Origin: Ruminococcus sp. Phil11
GTDB lineage: Bacteria; Bacillota; Clostridia; Oscillospirales; Ruminococcaceae
Assembly (NCBI GenBank): GCA_001940925.1
Contig: MSGZ01000030.1
Span: forward strand, 76,653-130,919
Direction: 5' to 3'
Length of the DNA stretch: 54,267 bases
Positions 18,885 to 26,992 of the stretch are shown here, in pieces (positions within the stretch are counted from its first letter, which is position 1; each line of letters opens with the position of its first letter). The notes beneath the pieces are model-generated. The model was not told where the DNA came from, did not search any database, and was given only the letters and a program-made list of their open reading frames with translations. Made by a program: the position numbers and the translations under genes.

Positions 18885-19001
18885 TAGATAATTAAAGTTT
18901 CGCTTTAATATTTTATAGAAAAATGAATTTTGGTCATACAGAGCGTATCTGCTTTGTGCAGAATGCACAGTCCTGTTCCGGTTGTACGGCAGGAATATGA
19001 C

Positions 19002-19030
19002 TTGACAGAACGTGAAAAATCCTGTAAAAT
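19002..19030 (+). promoter_or_regulatory. Promoter of prfB
   Basis: TTGACA (19002-19007), 17-base spacer, TAAAAT (19025-19030), about 75 bases before the start codon. Confidence 0.82.
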
Positions 19031-19103
19031 AGTATATGTGAAAATTTGCGCATCAGTCAGTCTGACTGTCCGCATGATGATACCAACCGAAAGGAAATCA
19101 GAT

Positions 19104-20243
19104 ATGATATTACTGGAAGATATCAAGAACGAGCTTGTCAACGCGCGGCCGGAGGTCAAAGAGCTCAGCGAGGTGCTGCAGATCGAGCGCGCCAAGGCAG
19201 ACCTCGGCGACCTGCGCATTCAAATGGAATACGACGGCTTCTGGGACGATCACGAGAAGGCACAGAAGATCACGCAGAAGTGTAATACGCTGGAGCGCAA
19301 GATCGAGAATTTTGAGCGGCTGCAGTCTCTGCTGGAGGACACGATCGAGCTGATCGAAATGTCTCTGGAGGAGGGCGACGATTCCTCGAACGATGAAATC
19401 ATTGCCGATGCGGAGGCGTTCAAGAAGCAGCTTGCCGCAGAAAAGCTGAAATCGCTGCTGACCGGTGAATACGACAACTCCAACGCGATCCTGACGCTGC
19501 ACGCAGGTGCGGGCGGCACGGAGGCGCAGGATTGGTCACAGATGCTCTACCGGATGTACAACAAATACGCCGAAACGCACGGCTTCAAGGTGGATCTGCT
19601 TGACTGGCTGGACGGCGACGAAGCGGGCATCAAGTCTGCATCGTTCATGGTCGAGGGCGAGAATGCTTACGGCTTCCTGAAATCCGAAGCGGGCGTGCAC
19701 CGTCTGGTACGCGTGTCCCCGTTCGATTCGTCCGGCAGACGGCATACGTCCTTTGCGGCACTCGAGGTCATGCCGGAGCTTTCCGATGACGTCGAGGTCG
19801 AGATCCGTCCCGAGGACATCGAAATGCAGGTGTACCGTTCCAGCGGCGCAGGCGGCCAGCACATCAACAAGACGAGCTCCGCGGTGCGTCTGAAGCATCT
19901 CCCGACGGGCATCGTGGTATCCTGCCAGACGCAGCGTTCGCAGTTCCAGAACAAGGACTACTGTATGAAGATGCTGCGTGCAAAGCTCGTTGAGATCAAG
20001 GAGCGCGAACACCTTGAGAAAATTTCCGATATCAAGGGCGATCAGCTCAAGATCGAGTGGGGCAGCCAGATCCGTTCCTATGTTTTCATGCCGTATACGC
20101 TGGTCAAGGATCACCGCACAGGCTGCGAAAACGGCAATGTGCAGGCGGTCATGGACGGCGACCTCGACAGCTTCATCAACGCGTATCTGAAGGCACTTTC
20201 GCACGGAACACTCAAAGCCGGTTCCGCTGCATCGGAGGACTAA
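19104..20243 (+). CDS. prfB: Peptide chain release factor 2
   Basis: A 379-residue class I release factor reading UGA and UAA. The SPF anticodon-like tripeptide that defines RF2 lies in VRVSPFDSSGRRHTSF (near residue 206), and the catalytic GGQ is in SGAGGQHINKTSSAVR (near residue 250). The gene is open in a single frame from its start at 19104 (AAAGGA upstream) to the end. The usual autoregulatory in-frame UGA and +1 frameshift near codon 25 are absent. A terminator follows. Confidence 0.97.
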   Translation: MILLEDIKNELVNARPEVKELSEVLQIERAKADLGDLRIQMEYDGFWDDHEKAQKITQKCNTLERKIENFERLQSLLEDTIELIEMSLEEGDDSSNDEIIADAEAFKKQLAAEKLKSLLTGEYDNSNAILTLHAGAGGTEAQDWSQMLYRMYNKYAETHGFKVDLLDWLDGDEAGIKSASFMVEGENAYGFLKSEAGVHRLVRVSPFDSSGRRHTSFAALEVMPELSDDVEVEIRPEDIEMQVYRSSGAGGQHINKTSSAVRLKHLPTGIVVSCQTQRSQFQNKDYCMKMLRAKLVEIKEREHLEKISDIKGDQLKIEWGSQIRSYVFMPYTLVKDHRTGCENGNVQAVMDGDLDSFINAYLKALSHGTLKAGSAASED

Positions 20244-20291
20244 GCGAGGCTGCAAAACGGGGCTATCCCTAAAACATGTTATCATACCGAA

Positions 20292-20332
20292 AAAGGCACC
20301 GGCTGACTGCAGTCGGTGCCTTTGTATTTTAC
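20292..20332 (+). terminator. Terminator of prfB
   Basis: Stem AAAGGCACCG (20292-20301) with 20314-20323, then TGTATTTT. Confidence 0.82.
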
Positions 20333-20410
20333 TGTGCGCATGTTTTGCGCAGCAAAACTGCCCGGTTTCGCTGTGCGAACCGTTGGGACTCCCCGCACGC
20401 TTTGCGGCAA

Positions 20411-20594
20411 AAGGGCTACCGCCCTTTTGAAACCTGAACACCCGCTTCACTCGTCGCGACGGTGTCGCTCCTATGTTCAGCGGGCGGCTGCGAATCTCTT
20501 TGAGATTCGCTTGGAATAAAGTATCCGCTGCGCGGATGCTATTTAGAATGGGGGAAGCAGCCCCGTTCCGGGGGTACTTCCCCCAAGCCCCTAT
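20411..20594 (+). repeat. Hairpin-mosaic intergenic repeat, copy 2
   Basis: Inverted and almost identical copy of 1-190, with the same chain of short palindromes. The following block (20595-20720) adds other small palindromes (GCACTCTGCGGAGTGC, GCAAGCCTTTGAAAAGGCTTG). Pieces of it recur in inverted form at 39205-39265. The bases before it (20340-20400) resemble 39350-39400. No gene is seen in 20244-20917. Confidence 0.85.
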
Positions 20595-20742
20595 CTTCCC
20601 GTGTGAGAACGCAGAGGAGTTTCGCACTCTGCGGAGTGCGACCAGAGACGCTGTCTCTGGACTCTGCAAGCCTTTGAAAAGGCTTGAGCGAAACTTTTGA
20701 TATGGATGTGTGCCGCAGCGTAATACCTGACCGGATACGAAA

Positions 20743-20778
20743 AGGGTGCCGACTGTTCTGTCAGCACCCTCTTGTGTT
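20743..20778 (+). terminator. Terminator-like hairpin inside the repeat block
   Basis: AGGGTGCCGAC (20743-20753), six-base loop, GTCAGCACCCT, one mismatch, then CTTGTGTTTC. No gene ends just before it. It resembles other terminators in this window. Confidence 0.5.
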
Positions 20779-20795
20779 TCGTGTTGTGCTTCCGG

Positions 20796-20915
20796 TCGGC
20801 TTCAGTATTGGGAGAAGCAAAGCTATATAACCCGCTCTGCGGCGTGTGCTGCGAATGTTGGGAGAACTTCGCTAACCGCACCCGGAGGGAAATGCCAGCG
20901 CGGGCTCCGCGCCAT
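20796..20915 (+). repeat. GC-rich 120-base dispersed repeat, copy 1
   Basis: Shares the order of segments CGGCTTCAGTATTGGGAG, GCGGCGTGTGCTGCGAATG, TTGGGAGAACTTCGC, ACCGCACCCGGAGGGAAATG and GCGCGGGCTCCGCGCC with copies at 34.7, 34.9 and (inverted) 48.4-48.6 kb. It is more diverged than the 34-kb pair. Confidence 0.75.
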
Positions 20916-20917
20916 TT

Positions 20918-21520
20918 TTAATCCGCCGGAGGCACCTTAATCACCGGCTGAAGCTGTCTGCCATGCACGGCAGCGGCGACAGTCTCCGGCACAAGCGAAA
21001 AGTCCGCGACCAGCGAAGTCGGCTTCCGCTCCGGGTCATCCTGTCCGAACGGCACAAAATAATAATGCCGCCGGTTCAGCAGATCACCGAGATTCCGCGC
21101 AGCCGCCGCAAGCCCGTCATTCGTCGCAATACAGAGGATCACCGGCTTGCCGCCCCGCAGATGCGACTTCACAGCCATCGGCACCGTGCCGTCCGTAATA
21201 CCTGCGGACAGCTTCGCCAGCAGATTCCCCGTGCACGGACAGACCACCATGGCATCCGTCAGGTTTTTGGGGCCGATCGGCTCCGCCTCCGCGATCGTGC
21301 GAATGAGCCGCCCGCCGCTTAATTCCCGCAGCGGCGCGAGAAAGTCCTCCGGCACACCAAACCGCGTCGGGAGCGACGCAAAATGCTCCGATACGACCGG
21401 CAGCACCGCCGCACCTGCACAGGCACACGTCTCCGCAGCCTTGACCGCCCGCGCCGCATTGCAGAACGAGCCGCAGAGCGCGAACCCGAGCCGCACCCCA
21501 GAGAGATCAGGCATCTGCAT
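20918..21520 (-). CDS. dpaB: Dipicolinate synthase subunit B
   Basis: A 200-residue flavoprotein-like protein matching SpoVFB/DpaB throughout: LGFALCGSFCNAARAV at the start, TRFGVPEDF, the AEPIGPKNLTDAMVVCPCTG block with GNLLAKL, ITDGTVPMAVKSHLRGGKPV, and YYFVPFGQDDPERKP before a C-terminal LQPVIKVP. Length equals the family norm. The start was set at 21520 because GGAGG lies six bases upstream and overlaps the end of the dpaA frame by 14 bases, the usual coupling. DpaAB makes dipicolinic acid in the mother cell during sporulation. Its partner dpaA is broken here, so this intact subunit is an orphan, either recently stranded or used otherwise. Confidence 0.95.
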   Translation of the reverse strand: MQMPDLSGVRLGFALCGSFCNAARAVKAAETCACAGAAVLPVVSEHFASLPTRFGVPEDFLAPLRELSGGRLIRTIAEAEPIGPKNLTDAMVVCPCTGNLLAKLSAGITDGTVPMAVKSHLRGGKPVILCIATNDGLAAAARNLGDLLNRRHYYFVPFGQDDPERKPTSLVADFSLVPETVAAAVHGRQLQPVIKVPPAD

Positions 21521-21660
21521 CACCGTCCTCCGCGTCCAGCAGCTCCTGCACGGTCTGTGCGACGATCTCACCGGCCGAAACCGGAGCCGTCTTGCCCGGA
21601 AGCGACAGTGCCCAGATCACCTGCAGGCCGATCTCGGAAGCGGCTTCAAAGTCAACGCCC
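21507..21660 (-). pseudogene. dpaA: dpaA 3' fragment (dipicolinate synthase subunit A, C-terminal 50 residues)
   Basis: Reading the minus strand toward the dpaB start gives GVDFEAASEIGLQVIWALSL, then PGKTAPVSAGEIVAQTVQEL and a short acidic end with TGA at 21507. This is the exact C-terminal part of DpaA (family: LASRPGG-TDF...LPG-VAPKTAG). Homology stops at the glycine codon at 21659-21657. Immediately beyond is the unrelated sequence GATGACGTT (21661-21669). The matching upstream half of the motif is found at 28162-28375. There is no start codon or ribosome site for this piece. Confidence 0.9.
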
Positions 21661-21709
21661 GATGACGTTAAAACCACGACAGCAGCTTCATCCCGGAAAG
21701 CGGTTTGCG

Positions 21710-21976
21710 TTATTCTCCGATTGCGGGAAACAGATTTTCGGCATCTTCGTAAGTCACTTCCTCAGCAGGCTCTTCTGTTTCCAGAATTGTCAGTTCCGAC
21801 CACAGATCAGGAAGCCCTCTTTCTTCCGTGAAAGAGGTTAGATTCGTCGTTTTCATGCATCCGTCTTTTTGATAAACAACGCAATTACATTCATTGCATA
21901 TCCGGATAATCTCCTGTGTCTGGTTCACGATTGCCAGTTTGAGATAATCAGCATTGCAGCCCGGACATAATATCAT
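21710..21976 (-). CDS. Small zinc-ribbon-like hypothetical protein
   Basis: An 88-residue protein with two Cys pairs in the first 35 residues (ILCPGCNADY and IRICNECNCVVY), the spacing of a zinc ribbon, followed by an acidic C-terminal half. AAGGAG lies about 11 bases before the start, a long spacing. I do not recognise a family. It lies just inside the left end of the dpaA insertion, 58 bases after the EIQTR gene, and may be cotranscribed with it. Confidence 0.7.
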   Translation of the reverse strand: MILCPGCNADYLKLAIVNQTQEIIRICNECNCVVYQKDGCMKTTNLTSFTEERGLPDLWSELTILETEEPAEEVTYEDAENLFPAIGE

Positions 21977-22033
21977 TTCACGATTTTCTCCTTCCGGATA
22001 GATGATACACCGGCCGGTTTCACGGCGAGTGCT

Positions 22034-22756
22034 TCATACAGCGTCAGAGCCGGTTCGTTTCCAGCATTTCAGCCGCCCCGACCGACCCGCTTCTGCAAGG
22101 ATTCCCATGCTCCCGAGCAGATTCAGATACAGCCGCACAGGGAGCACCGGCGTATGCACAGCCTTTGCCAGTGCGGGCGCGGTCAGGGGCTCCGGCAGCG
22201 GTTCCGGCAAGAAAGCCGCAAAATCTGCCGGGGTATCCAGCATCACGATGCGCCGCAGATCAAGCGGGATGCGGTCCAGCTTTTTCCGGCACTCCTTCCC
22301 GCACTCTACGGAATACTCCGCCAGTTCGAGCTCACACAGGCAGATGCGGAACCGCGGGTCTGTCACATACTGCCGCAGCGTGTATATTTCCCGCATCGCG
22401 GAATACACTTTTTCATGCTTCGGGGAACGCCGCTTTGCAAGCAGCTCCCCTGCCCCGTCTACGCGGTACAGCGTTTTCTCCGCAATGACCGGATGCACGA
22501 CCGTCACCGGGCAGACCGGCAGGAATGCGTCCAGCTTCGGCTTTAAGCGGTGCAGCCCGCGCGTCTGGATCTCAATGACGCCGTCCTCCGTGACCGCATC
22601 CGCGACGTAACCGCCGACCGGCCGCTCATGCGTTTCGGGATCCGGCGCAAAATAATATTTCAGCGCGAGATGCAGCGTCTTTTCGCCGAGCGTGCCGATC
22701 CCTTTTCCGCCGGCATCGCGCTGCGCCGCTGCAAGTGCGGCTGCAAAATCGCCCAT
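22034..22756 (-). CDS. Conserved hypothetical protein with EIQTR motif (possible nuclease fold)
   Basis: A 240-residue cytoplasmic protein. Recognisable blocks are IGTLGEKTLHLALKYYF, VADAVTEDGVIEIQTRGLHR, KLDAFLPVCPVTVVHPVIAEK and SPKHEKVYSAMREIYTLRQY. The pattern G-x-E-K-x-L-H near the start, then D-A-x(5)-G-V-I-E-I-Q-T, resembles the active-site layout of PD-(D/E)xK nucleases, but this is my inference. It may match a Firmicute domain of unknown function (possibly DUF8091). It is not SfsA, whose signature motifs are missing. The start ATG follows GAGGTGAGC. Confidence 0.7.
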   Translation of the reverse strand: MGDFAAALAAAQRDAGGKGIGTLGEKTLHLALKYYFAPDPETHERPVGGYVADAVTEDGVIEIQTRGLHRLKPKLDAFLPVCPVTVVHPVIAEKTLYRVDGAGELLAKRRSPKHEKVYSAMREIYTLRQYVTDPRFRICLCELELAEYSVECGKECRKKLDRIPLDLRRIVMLDTPADFAAFLPEPLPEPLTAPALAKAVHTPVLPVRLYLNLLGSMGILAEAGRSGRLKCWKRTGSDAV

Positions 22757-22765
22757 ATGCTCACC

Positions 22766-22804
22766 TCACAAAAAAGCACAGTGCCGCAGGGACACTGTGC
22801 TTTT
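22766..22804 (-). terminator. Terminator of the sugar ABC transporter operon
   Basis: 10-base perfect stem AAGCACAGTG (22774-22783 with 22793-22802). On the minus strand it is followed by TTTTTTGTG. It separates the transporter from the EIQTR gene. Confidence 0.88.
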
Positions 22805-22830
22805 GATGCTTTCGGGAATCCGAAGCCGGA

Positions 22831-23724
22831 TCACTCCTTGACACCGCCGGCAGCGACGCCGCCGATGATGAACTTGGACAGGATGATGTAGATCACGACA
22901 ACGGGGACGATCGACAGGAAGATCGCGGCGTAGTTTGCGCCGGAATCCGGGCTGCGGTCGATCGAAATGACCTTCTGCACCATCATCGGCATCGTCAGCT
23001 GTTCCTTTTTGCCGGAAACGAGGACGATCGACTGGGTGTAGTAATCATTCCACTTCTGGATGAATGCGAAGATCGCCTGCACGGCAAATGCCGGCTTCAT
23101 CATCGGAATGGAAATGGTCAGGAAGGTGCGAAACTCATTGGAGCCGTCGATTCGGGCAGCCTCAATGATATCCAGCGGGAACGAGGACAGCATATACTGG
23201 CGCATGAAGAACACGATTGCAGGTGCTGCGATTGCAGGAATGATCAGCGGAATATAGCTGTCAAGCAGATTCATCTGAATCAGCAGGTTCATGAAACCAA
23301 CGGCAGTGACCTGCGTCGGAACCATCATGACTGCGAGGATGAACACAAATGCCGGGCCCTTGAGCTTGAAATCGTAAACAACGAGGCCGTAAGCGGTCAG
23401 GCCGGAGAAGAACACGGTCAGTGCGCTGCATCCGCCTGCAATGATCAGCGAGTTCAGCATACCGCGGAGCGGGTTGAAGAACTTGCTGTACAGGGTATTC
23501 GTGCGCAGGGTCTTGATGTTCTTAAACAGATGTGTACCCGGAATCAGAGAAACCTTCGAGATAATATCGGCATGTGCCTTCGTTGCATTGACAACGAGGA
23601 TCCAGAGCGGGACCAGGCAGATCAGCGTCAGCAGGATCAGCGCGAAGTAGATTGCCGCAGACTTAATCAGCACCTGTGTCTGATAGCCGCCCTTGCCGTC
23701 ATCATACGTAATACGCTTGCTCAT
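22831..23724 (-). CDS. Carbohydrate ABC transporter permease, MalG/UgpE-like
   Basis: A 297-residue CUT1-family inner-membrane permease with six helices. The EAA loop that contacts the ATPase is visible as DIIEAARIDGSNEFRTFLTI. The C-terminus (FIIGGVAAGGVKE) is typical of the family. It overlaps the upstream permease by four bases (ATGA), with AGGAGG before the start. No ATPase is encoded here, so it probably relies on a shared MsmX-type ATPase elsewhere. Confidence 0.93.
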   Translation of the reverse strand: MSKRITYDDGKGGYQTQVLIKSAAIYFALILLTLICLVPLWILVVNATKAHADIISKVSLIPGTHLFKNIKTLRTNTLYSKFFNPLRGMLNSLIIAGGCSALTVFFSGLTAYGLVVYDFKLKGPAFVFILAVMMVPTQVTAVGFMNLLIQMNLLDSYIPLIIPAIAAPAIVFFMRQYMLSSFPLDIIEAARIDGSNEFRTFLTISIPMMKPAFAVQAIFAFIQKWNDYYTQSIVLVSGKKEQLTMPMMVQKVISIDRSPDSGANYAAIFLSIVPVVVIYIILSKFIIGGVAAGGVKE

Positions 23725-24758
23725 ATCGAGAACCCGCCTCCTTTCGCTCTGCGCTTGGCTTCCTTGATCTGCTGTCTGCGCTTCTTTGCCTTCTCCATTG
23801 CATCCTTATCGCGCTGCACCCAGAAGACGAGTGCGCCGAGGATCGACGTAATGACGAACAGAATCACAGAAGCAGCAGCGGAATAGCCGAAGGAAGGCTT
23901 CGCAAAATTCTTGTGGAACATCTGATAAACAAACACAGCAACCGTTGCGATATTCTCGTTGATGACGTTTCCGGTATGGAGCATGAACGGGATATCGAAC
24001 ATCTGCAGACCGCCGATCATAGAGGTCAGCAGCGTGTAGACCATGATCGTTTTCAGAAGCGGGAAGGTGATCTTCCAGAAGGTCTGACGGGAGTTTGCAC
24101 CGTCGATCTCAGCCGCCTCAAAGAGCGACTCGTTGATGCCCTGGATACCGGACATCAGCATGATCATGGTATTGCCGAACCACATCCAGACCTGAATAAA
24201 CATGACAAGGACGCGGGCACTCCACACACCGGTAATGATCTTCAGCGGTTCGACGCCGAGCTCCGGGTTGTTGCATCCGCGCAGCATGTTGATCACACTG
24301 TAGGAAGAATCGCCGAACAGGGAGAGGTACAGACCGGCAACAGAGGCAGCGGTGATGATATTCGGCATATACATCACGACCTTGAAAAAGCCCTTGCCGG
24401 GCATCTTGACGCGCAGGTCGGTGAACCACACTGCGAGCAGCAGCGAGAGTGCGATCTGCGGAATGAAGTTGCCGACCCAGATGATGACGGTATTCTTCAT
24501 GTAGCGCCAGAAGGTATCGTGGATACCCATGGCCTTGAAGTCATTTTCAGCCGGCGTCGCGAGGATCGTCTTAAAGTTGTCCAGACCGACAAAAGCGAGG
24601 TTCGTTCTGCCGCCGTTGGCATGGAATGCCAGGATGAAGGTCTGAAGCAGCGGATAAAGGCTGAAAATAAAGTACACGACAAAGAACGGCAGGATGAAGA
24701 TGTAGCCGTACTTTGCGTAGCTGACGGATTTGATCCGCTTTTGTGCAGCTGTAGCCAT
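23721..24758 (-). CDS. Carbohydrate ABC transporter permease, MalF/UgpA-like
   Basis: A 345-residue partner permease with six membrane helices and an EAA loop (ESLFEAAEIDGANSRQTFWK). The N-terminal FILPFFVVYFIFSLYPLL is the usual first helix. A basic tail follows the last helix. It lies 159 bases after the binding-protein gene, with a long hairpin in the gap, and overlaps the MalG-like gene by four bases. The sugar is probably an oligosaccharide, judging from the family, but not specified by sequence. Confidence 0.93.
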   Translation of the reverse strand: MATAAQKRIKSVSYAKYGYIFILPFFVVYFIFSLYPLLQTFILAFHANGGRTNLAFVGLDNFKTILATPAENDFKAMGIHDTFWRYMKNTVIIWVGNFIPQIALSLLLAVWFTDLRVKMPGKGFFKVVMYMPNIITAASVAGLYLSLFGDSSYSVINMLRGCNNPELGVEPLKIITGVWSARVLVMFIQVWMWFGNTMIMLMSGIQGINESLFEAAEIDGANSRQTFWKITFPLLKTIMVYTLLTSMIGGLQMFDIPFMLHTGNVINENIATVAVFVYQMFHKNFAKPSFGYSAAASVILFVITSILGALVFWVQRDKDAMEKAKKRRQQIKEAKRRAKGGGFSI

Positions 24759-24807
24759 TCAGCACACCCTTTCAAGAAGAAATTAGTGAAAATTACGAAT
24801 CAAGATA

Positions 24808-24850
24808 AAATATTCGCCTATTGGGCACAGAGGCCCAATAGGCAAATATT
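24808..24850 (-). terminator. Long hairpin between binding protein and permeases (attenuator)
   Basis: Arms AATATT and GCCTATTGGGC pair with GCCCAATAGGC and AATATT around the five-base loop ACAGA, with one mismatch in each arm. It lies in the 159-base gap. Such hairpins commonly hold transcripts of abundant binding proteins at a higher level than the permeases; that role here is inferred. Confidence 0.7.
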
Positions 24851-24917
24851 CGGTTATGCTATTTTTCAGGCATTCTGTTTGTTTGCGAAATGTCTGAATG
24901 TCTGTCGGGAGTAAGAA

Positions 24918-26390
24918 TTACTCGACGGTCAGACCCTCGATCGTAGCAGCGTTCTTCTTGAACTCAGTGATCATGTCATCATAGGAAGCAACTTCGCCCT
25001 TGACATACTTGGTAACAGCGTTGTTGAATGCGTCCTTGATCTGTGCATCGTATGCAGTGATCTTGCCGTCCATGTCGATCTTGGAAGCAGATTCATACAG
25101 GACAGAGAACTGATCCTGGCCGCCGAGCAGAGCGTTCTTGTTGGAACCGTCATCAACGATCTTCTTCATAACGGTCGGGTTGTTGACGAACTCACCCTTG
25201 AACAGAGCGTAATCCTCCATGGTGTCCTCATCAACCGTGAAGTACTTGACGAAGTCACGAGCGATCTCGCCGTTGTCGCAGTTCGGGGAGAGAGCCAGCC
25301 AAGAACCGCCCCATGCCCACTCAGACGGGCCAGCGGTGATTCTGTACTTGCCGTAGATATCAGCATTCTTCGGGGTCTCGCCGTCATCTTCCATGCCGCC
25401 CTCAGCGTTGCTCAGCATAGAGCCCTTACCGAGGCACCATGTGCAGAAGAAGTAACCCATGGTGGAGCCGTCCTGGCCGATCGGATACCAGCCCTTGTTA
25501 TCCCACTGGGACTCCTTGGTCACATAGCCGTTATCCCAGTAATTCTTTGCGAGGTCTGCATACTCCTTGCAGTAGTCGTCGATGACCAGCTTGTCGTCCT
25601 TTGCCCATGCGTTCTTGCGGTTGTACTGCCAGACCTGCCACATACCGCCGAGGGTATCAGCCATTGCGCACTTGCCGCCGGACTTTTCCTTAACGGTCTT
25701 TGCGGTCTCGGTGAACTTATCCCAGCTGTCAACGAACGGCTGCATCTCTTCCGGAGTCTTGACGCCGAGGTACTCCTCTGCGAGGTCTGCTCTGTAGACG
25801 TATGCACCCGGAGTTGCCTGCCAGGAAGCTGCCTTCAGGACGCCGTTGTTATCGGTACCGATGGAAACGGTGTACGGATAGCAGCCGGAGAAGTCAGCAT
25901 CGGTGAAGCCGAGCTTGCTCAGCGGAGCGGTGTACTCATCGTTGTTGATGTACTCAAGGATCCAGTCTGCCTCGAGAACGAAGAGGTCAGCATCCTCGCC
26001 GCCTGCAAAGTAGGTAGCATACTGCTCGCGAGCCTCCTGGCCCTTGGAGCCGACGTTGACATACTCGACCTTGCCTGCGTACTCAGGCTTATTCTTGGTG
26101 AAGTTCTCGATCATCTTCTCGACATCGTCGCCGGTCCAGCAGAGGACGGAGAGCTTGTCACCGGTCTCCGGAACGTCGATCGCAACAGCGTCAGTGCTGC
26201 TGCTGTCTTCGCCGTTGTCATCAGTCGGGGTGGAATCCTCAGTGGAATCCTCAACGGTGGAATCCTCAACGGTGGAATCCTCGGTGGTGCTGTCGGTGTT
26301 AGCCGGGGTGTCGGTACCGCAAGCATAGAATGCGGTAGATGCGATTGCCAGAGTTGCAATCAGAGCAAGAGACTTCTTCAGTGCGTTCAT
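24918..26390 (-). CDS. Sugar ABC transporter substrate-binding lipoprotein
   Basis: A 490-residue solute-binding protein (family 1, MalE/MsmE type). The signal peptide ends in a lipobox (FYACG, Cys near residue 24). Residues 28-70 are an unusually long acidic linker built of EDST repeats (several copies of TVEDST). The binding domain starts near LSVLCWTGDDVEKMIENFTK. It is the first gene of the transporter operon, with AAGGAGG before the start and a consensus promoter about 230 bases upstream. An AraC regulator lies 2.1 kb away, beyond the comEA-like gene, and may control it. Confidence 0.93.
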   Translation of the reverse strand: MNALKKSLALIATLAIASTAFYACGTDTPANTDSTTEDSTVEDSTVEDSTEDSTPTDDNGEDSSSTDAVAIDVPETGDKLSVLCWTGDDVEKMIENFTKNKPEYAGKVEYVNVGSKGQEAREQYATYFAGGEDADLFVLEADWILEYINNDEYTAPLSKLGFTDADFSGCYPYTVSIGTDNNGVLKAASWQATPGAYVYRADLAEEYLGVKTPEEMQPFVDSWDKFTETAKTVKEKSGGKCAMADTLGGMWQVWQYNRKNAWAKDDKLVIDDYCKEYADLAKNYWDNGYVTKESQWDNKGWYPIGQDGSTMGYFFCTWCLGKGSMLSNAEGGMEDDGETPKNADIYGKYRITAGPSEWAWGGSWLALSPNCDNGEIARDFVKYFTVDEDTMEDYALFKGEFVNNPTVMKKIVDDGSNKNALLGGQDQFSVLYESASKIDMDGKITAYDAQIKDAFNNAVTKYVKGEVASYDDMITEFKKNAATIEGLTVE

Positions 26391-26622
26391 TTGGAATTTC
26401 CTCCTTCAAATTGCTGCGAAATTTTGCTGCGTTCGCAGCTGTGAAAATGTGGGCCCGATCGTTCGGGTGGAATTTTCGCTGCGTTTTGCGCAGCCCGGAA
26501 GCGCGGCCTGCATCCTTCCTACAGGTTTGCTTCCTTCCAAACAAGTTCTGCCGGAGCGGGGTTCTTCCGGTGTCAGGCTTCCGTCGGAGCCCTTATCCCG
26601 CGTCCCTCGTTTTCATACTTGT

Positions 26623-26651
26623 AATATACACGAAAAAGGCCGAAAAGTCAA
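26623..26651 (-). promoter_or_regulatory. Promoter of the sugar transporter operon
   Basis: On the minus strand, TTGACT (26646-26651) and TATATT (26623-26628) with a 17-base spacer. Confidence 0.82.
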
Positions 26652-26930
26652 TGCATTACATCACTTTGTCATCTGATTTGGTTGTTTTGTGCATTCTACT
26701 CAACCCAAATCTTGCTGTCTTGTGCACAATTTGCGATTTGATACCTGTATTTCACGATTTTTTGCGATTTTGTTACATTTCGGTTACAGAATCCGGCCGA
26801 TAATTTACAAAATCGCATTCAAAGCCCGACGCCATTTCACGAATCCGTGCAAAAATGACCCTGATTTCCGTCATTTTCACCATGCTTTCACATTTTTTGC
26901 GGCTTTATCACAGAAATTGCGAAATACCCC

Positions 26931-26959
26931 TTGCATTTTATTACGTTTTCCGTTATAGT
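26931..26959 (+). promoter_or_regulatory. Promoter of the 106-residue gene
   Basis: TTGCAT (26931-26936), 17-base spacer, TATAGT (26954-26959), about 30 bases before the start codon. Confidence 0.8.
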
Positions 26960-26992
26960 AATAATAACCAATACAATTCCGGAGGTATTTTT

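Larger units (their letters stand above)
26391..26992. other. 602-base divergent intergenic region
   Basis: No gene is seen. It holds the leader (about 230 bases) and promoter of the transporter on the minus strand and the promoter of the 106-residue gene on the plus strand. The middle (26660-26920) is AT-rich and could contain operators. I see no clear long palindrome. Confidence 0.6.

Noticed and set aside
22034..22756. Assignment as SfsA (sugar fermentation stimulation protein)
   Set aside because: Similar size and sugar-gene context suggested it, but SfsA motifs (for example the pNpGR-type segment) are absent. Left as a conserved hypothetical.
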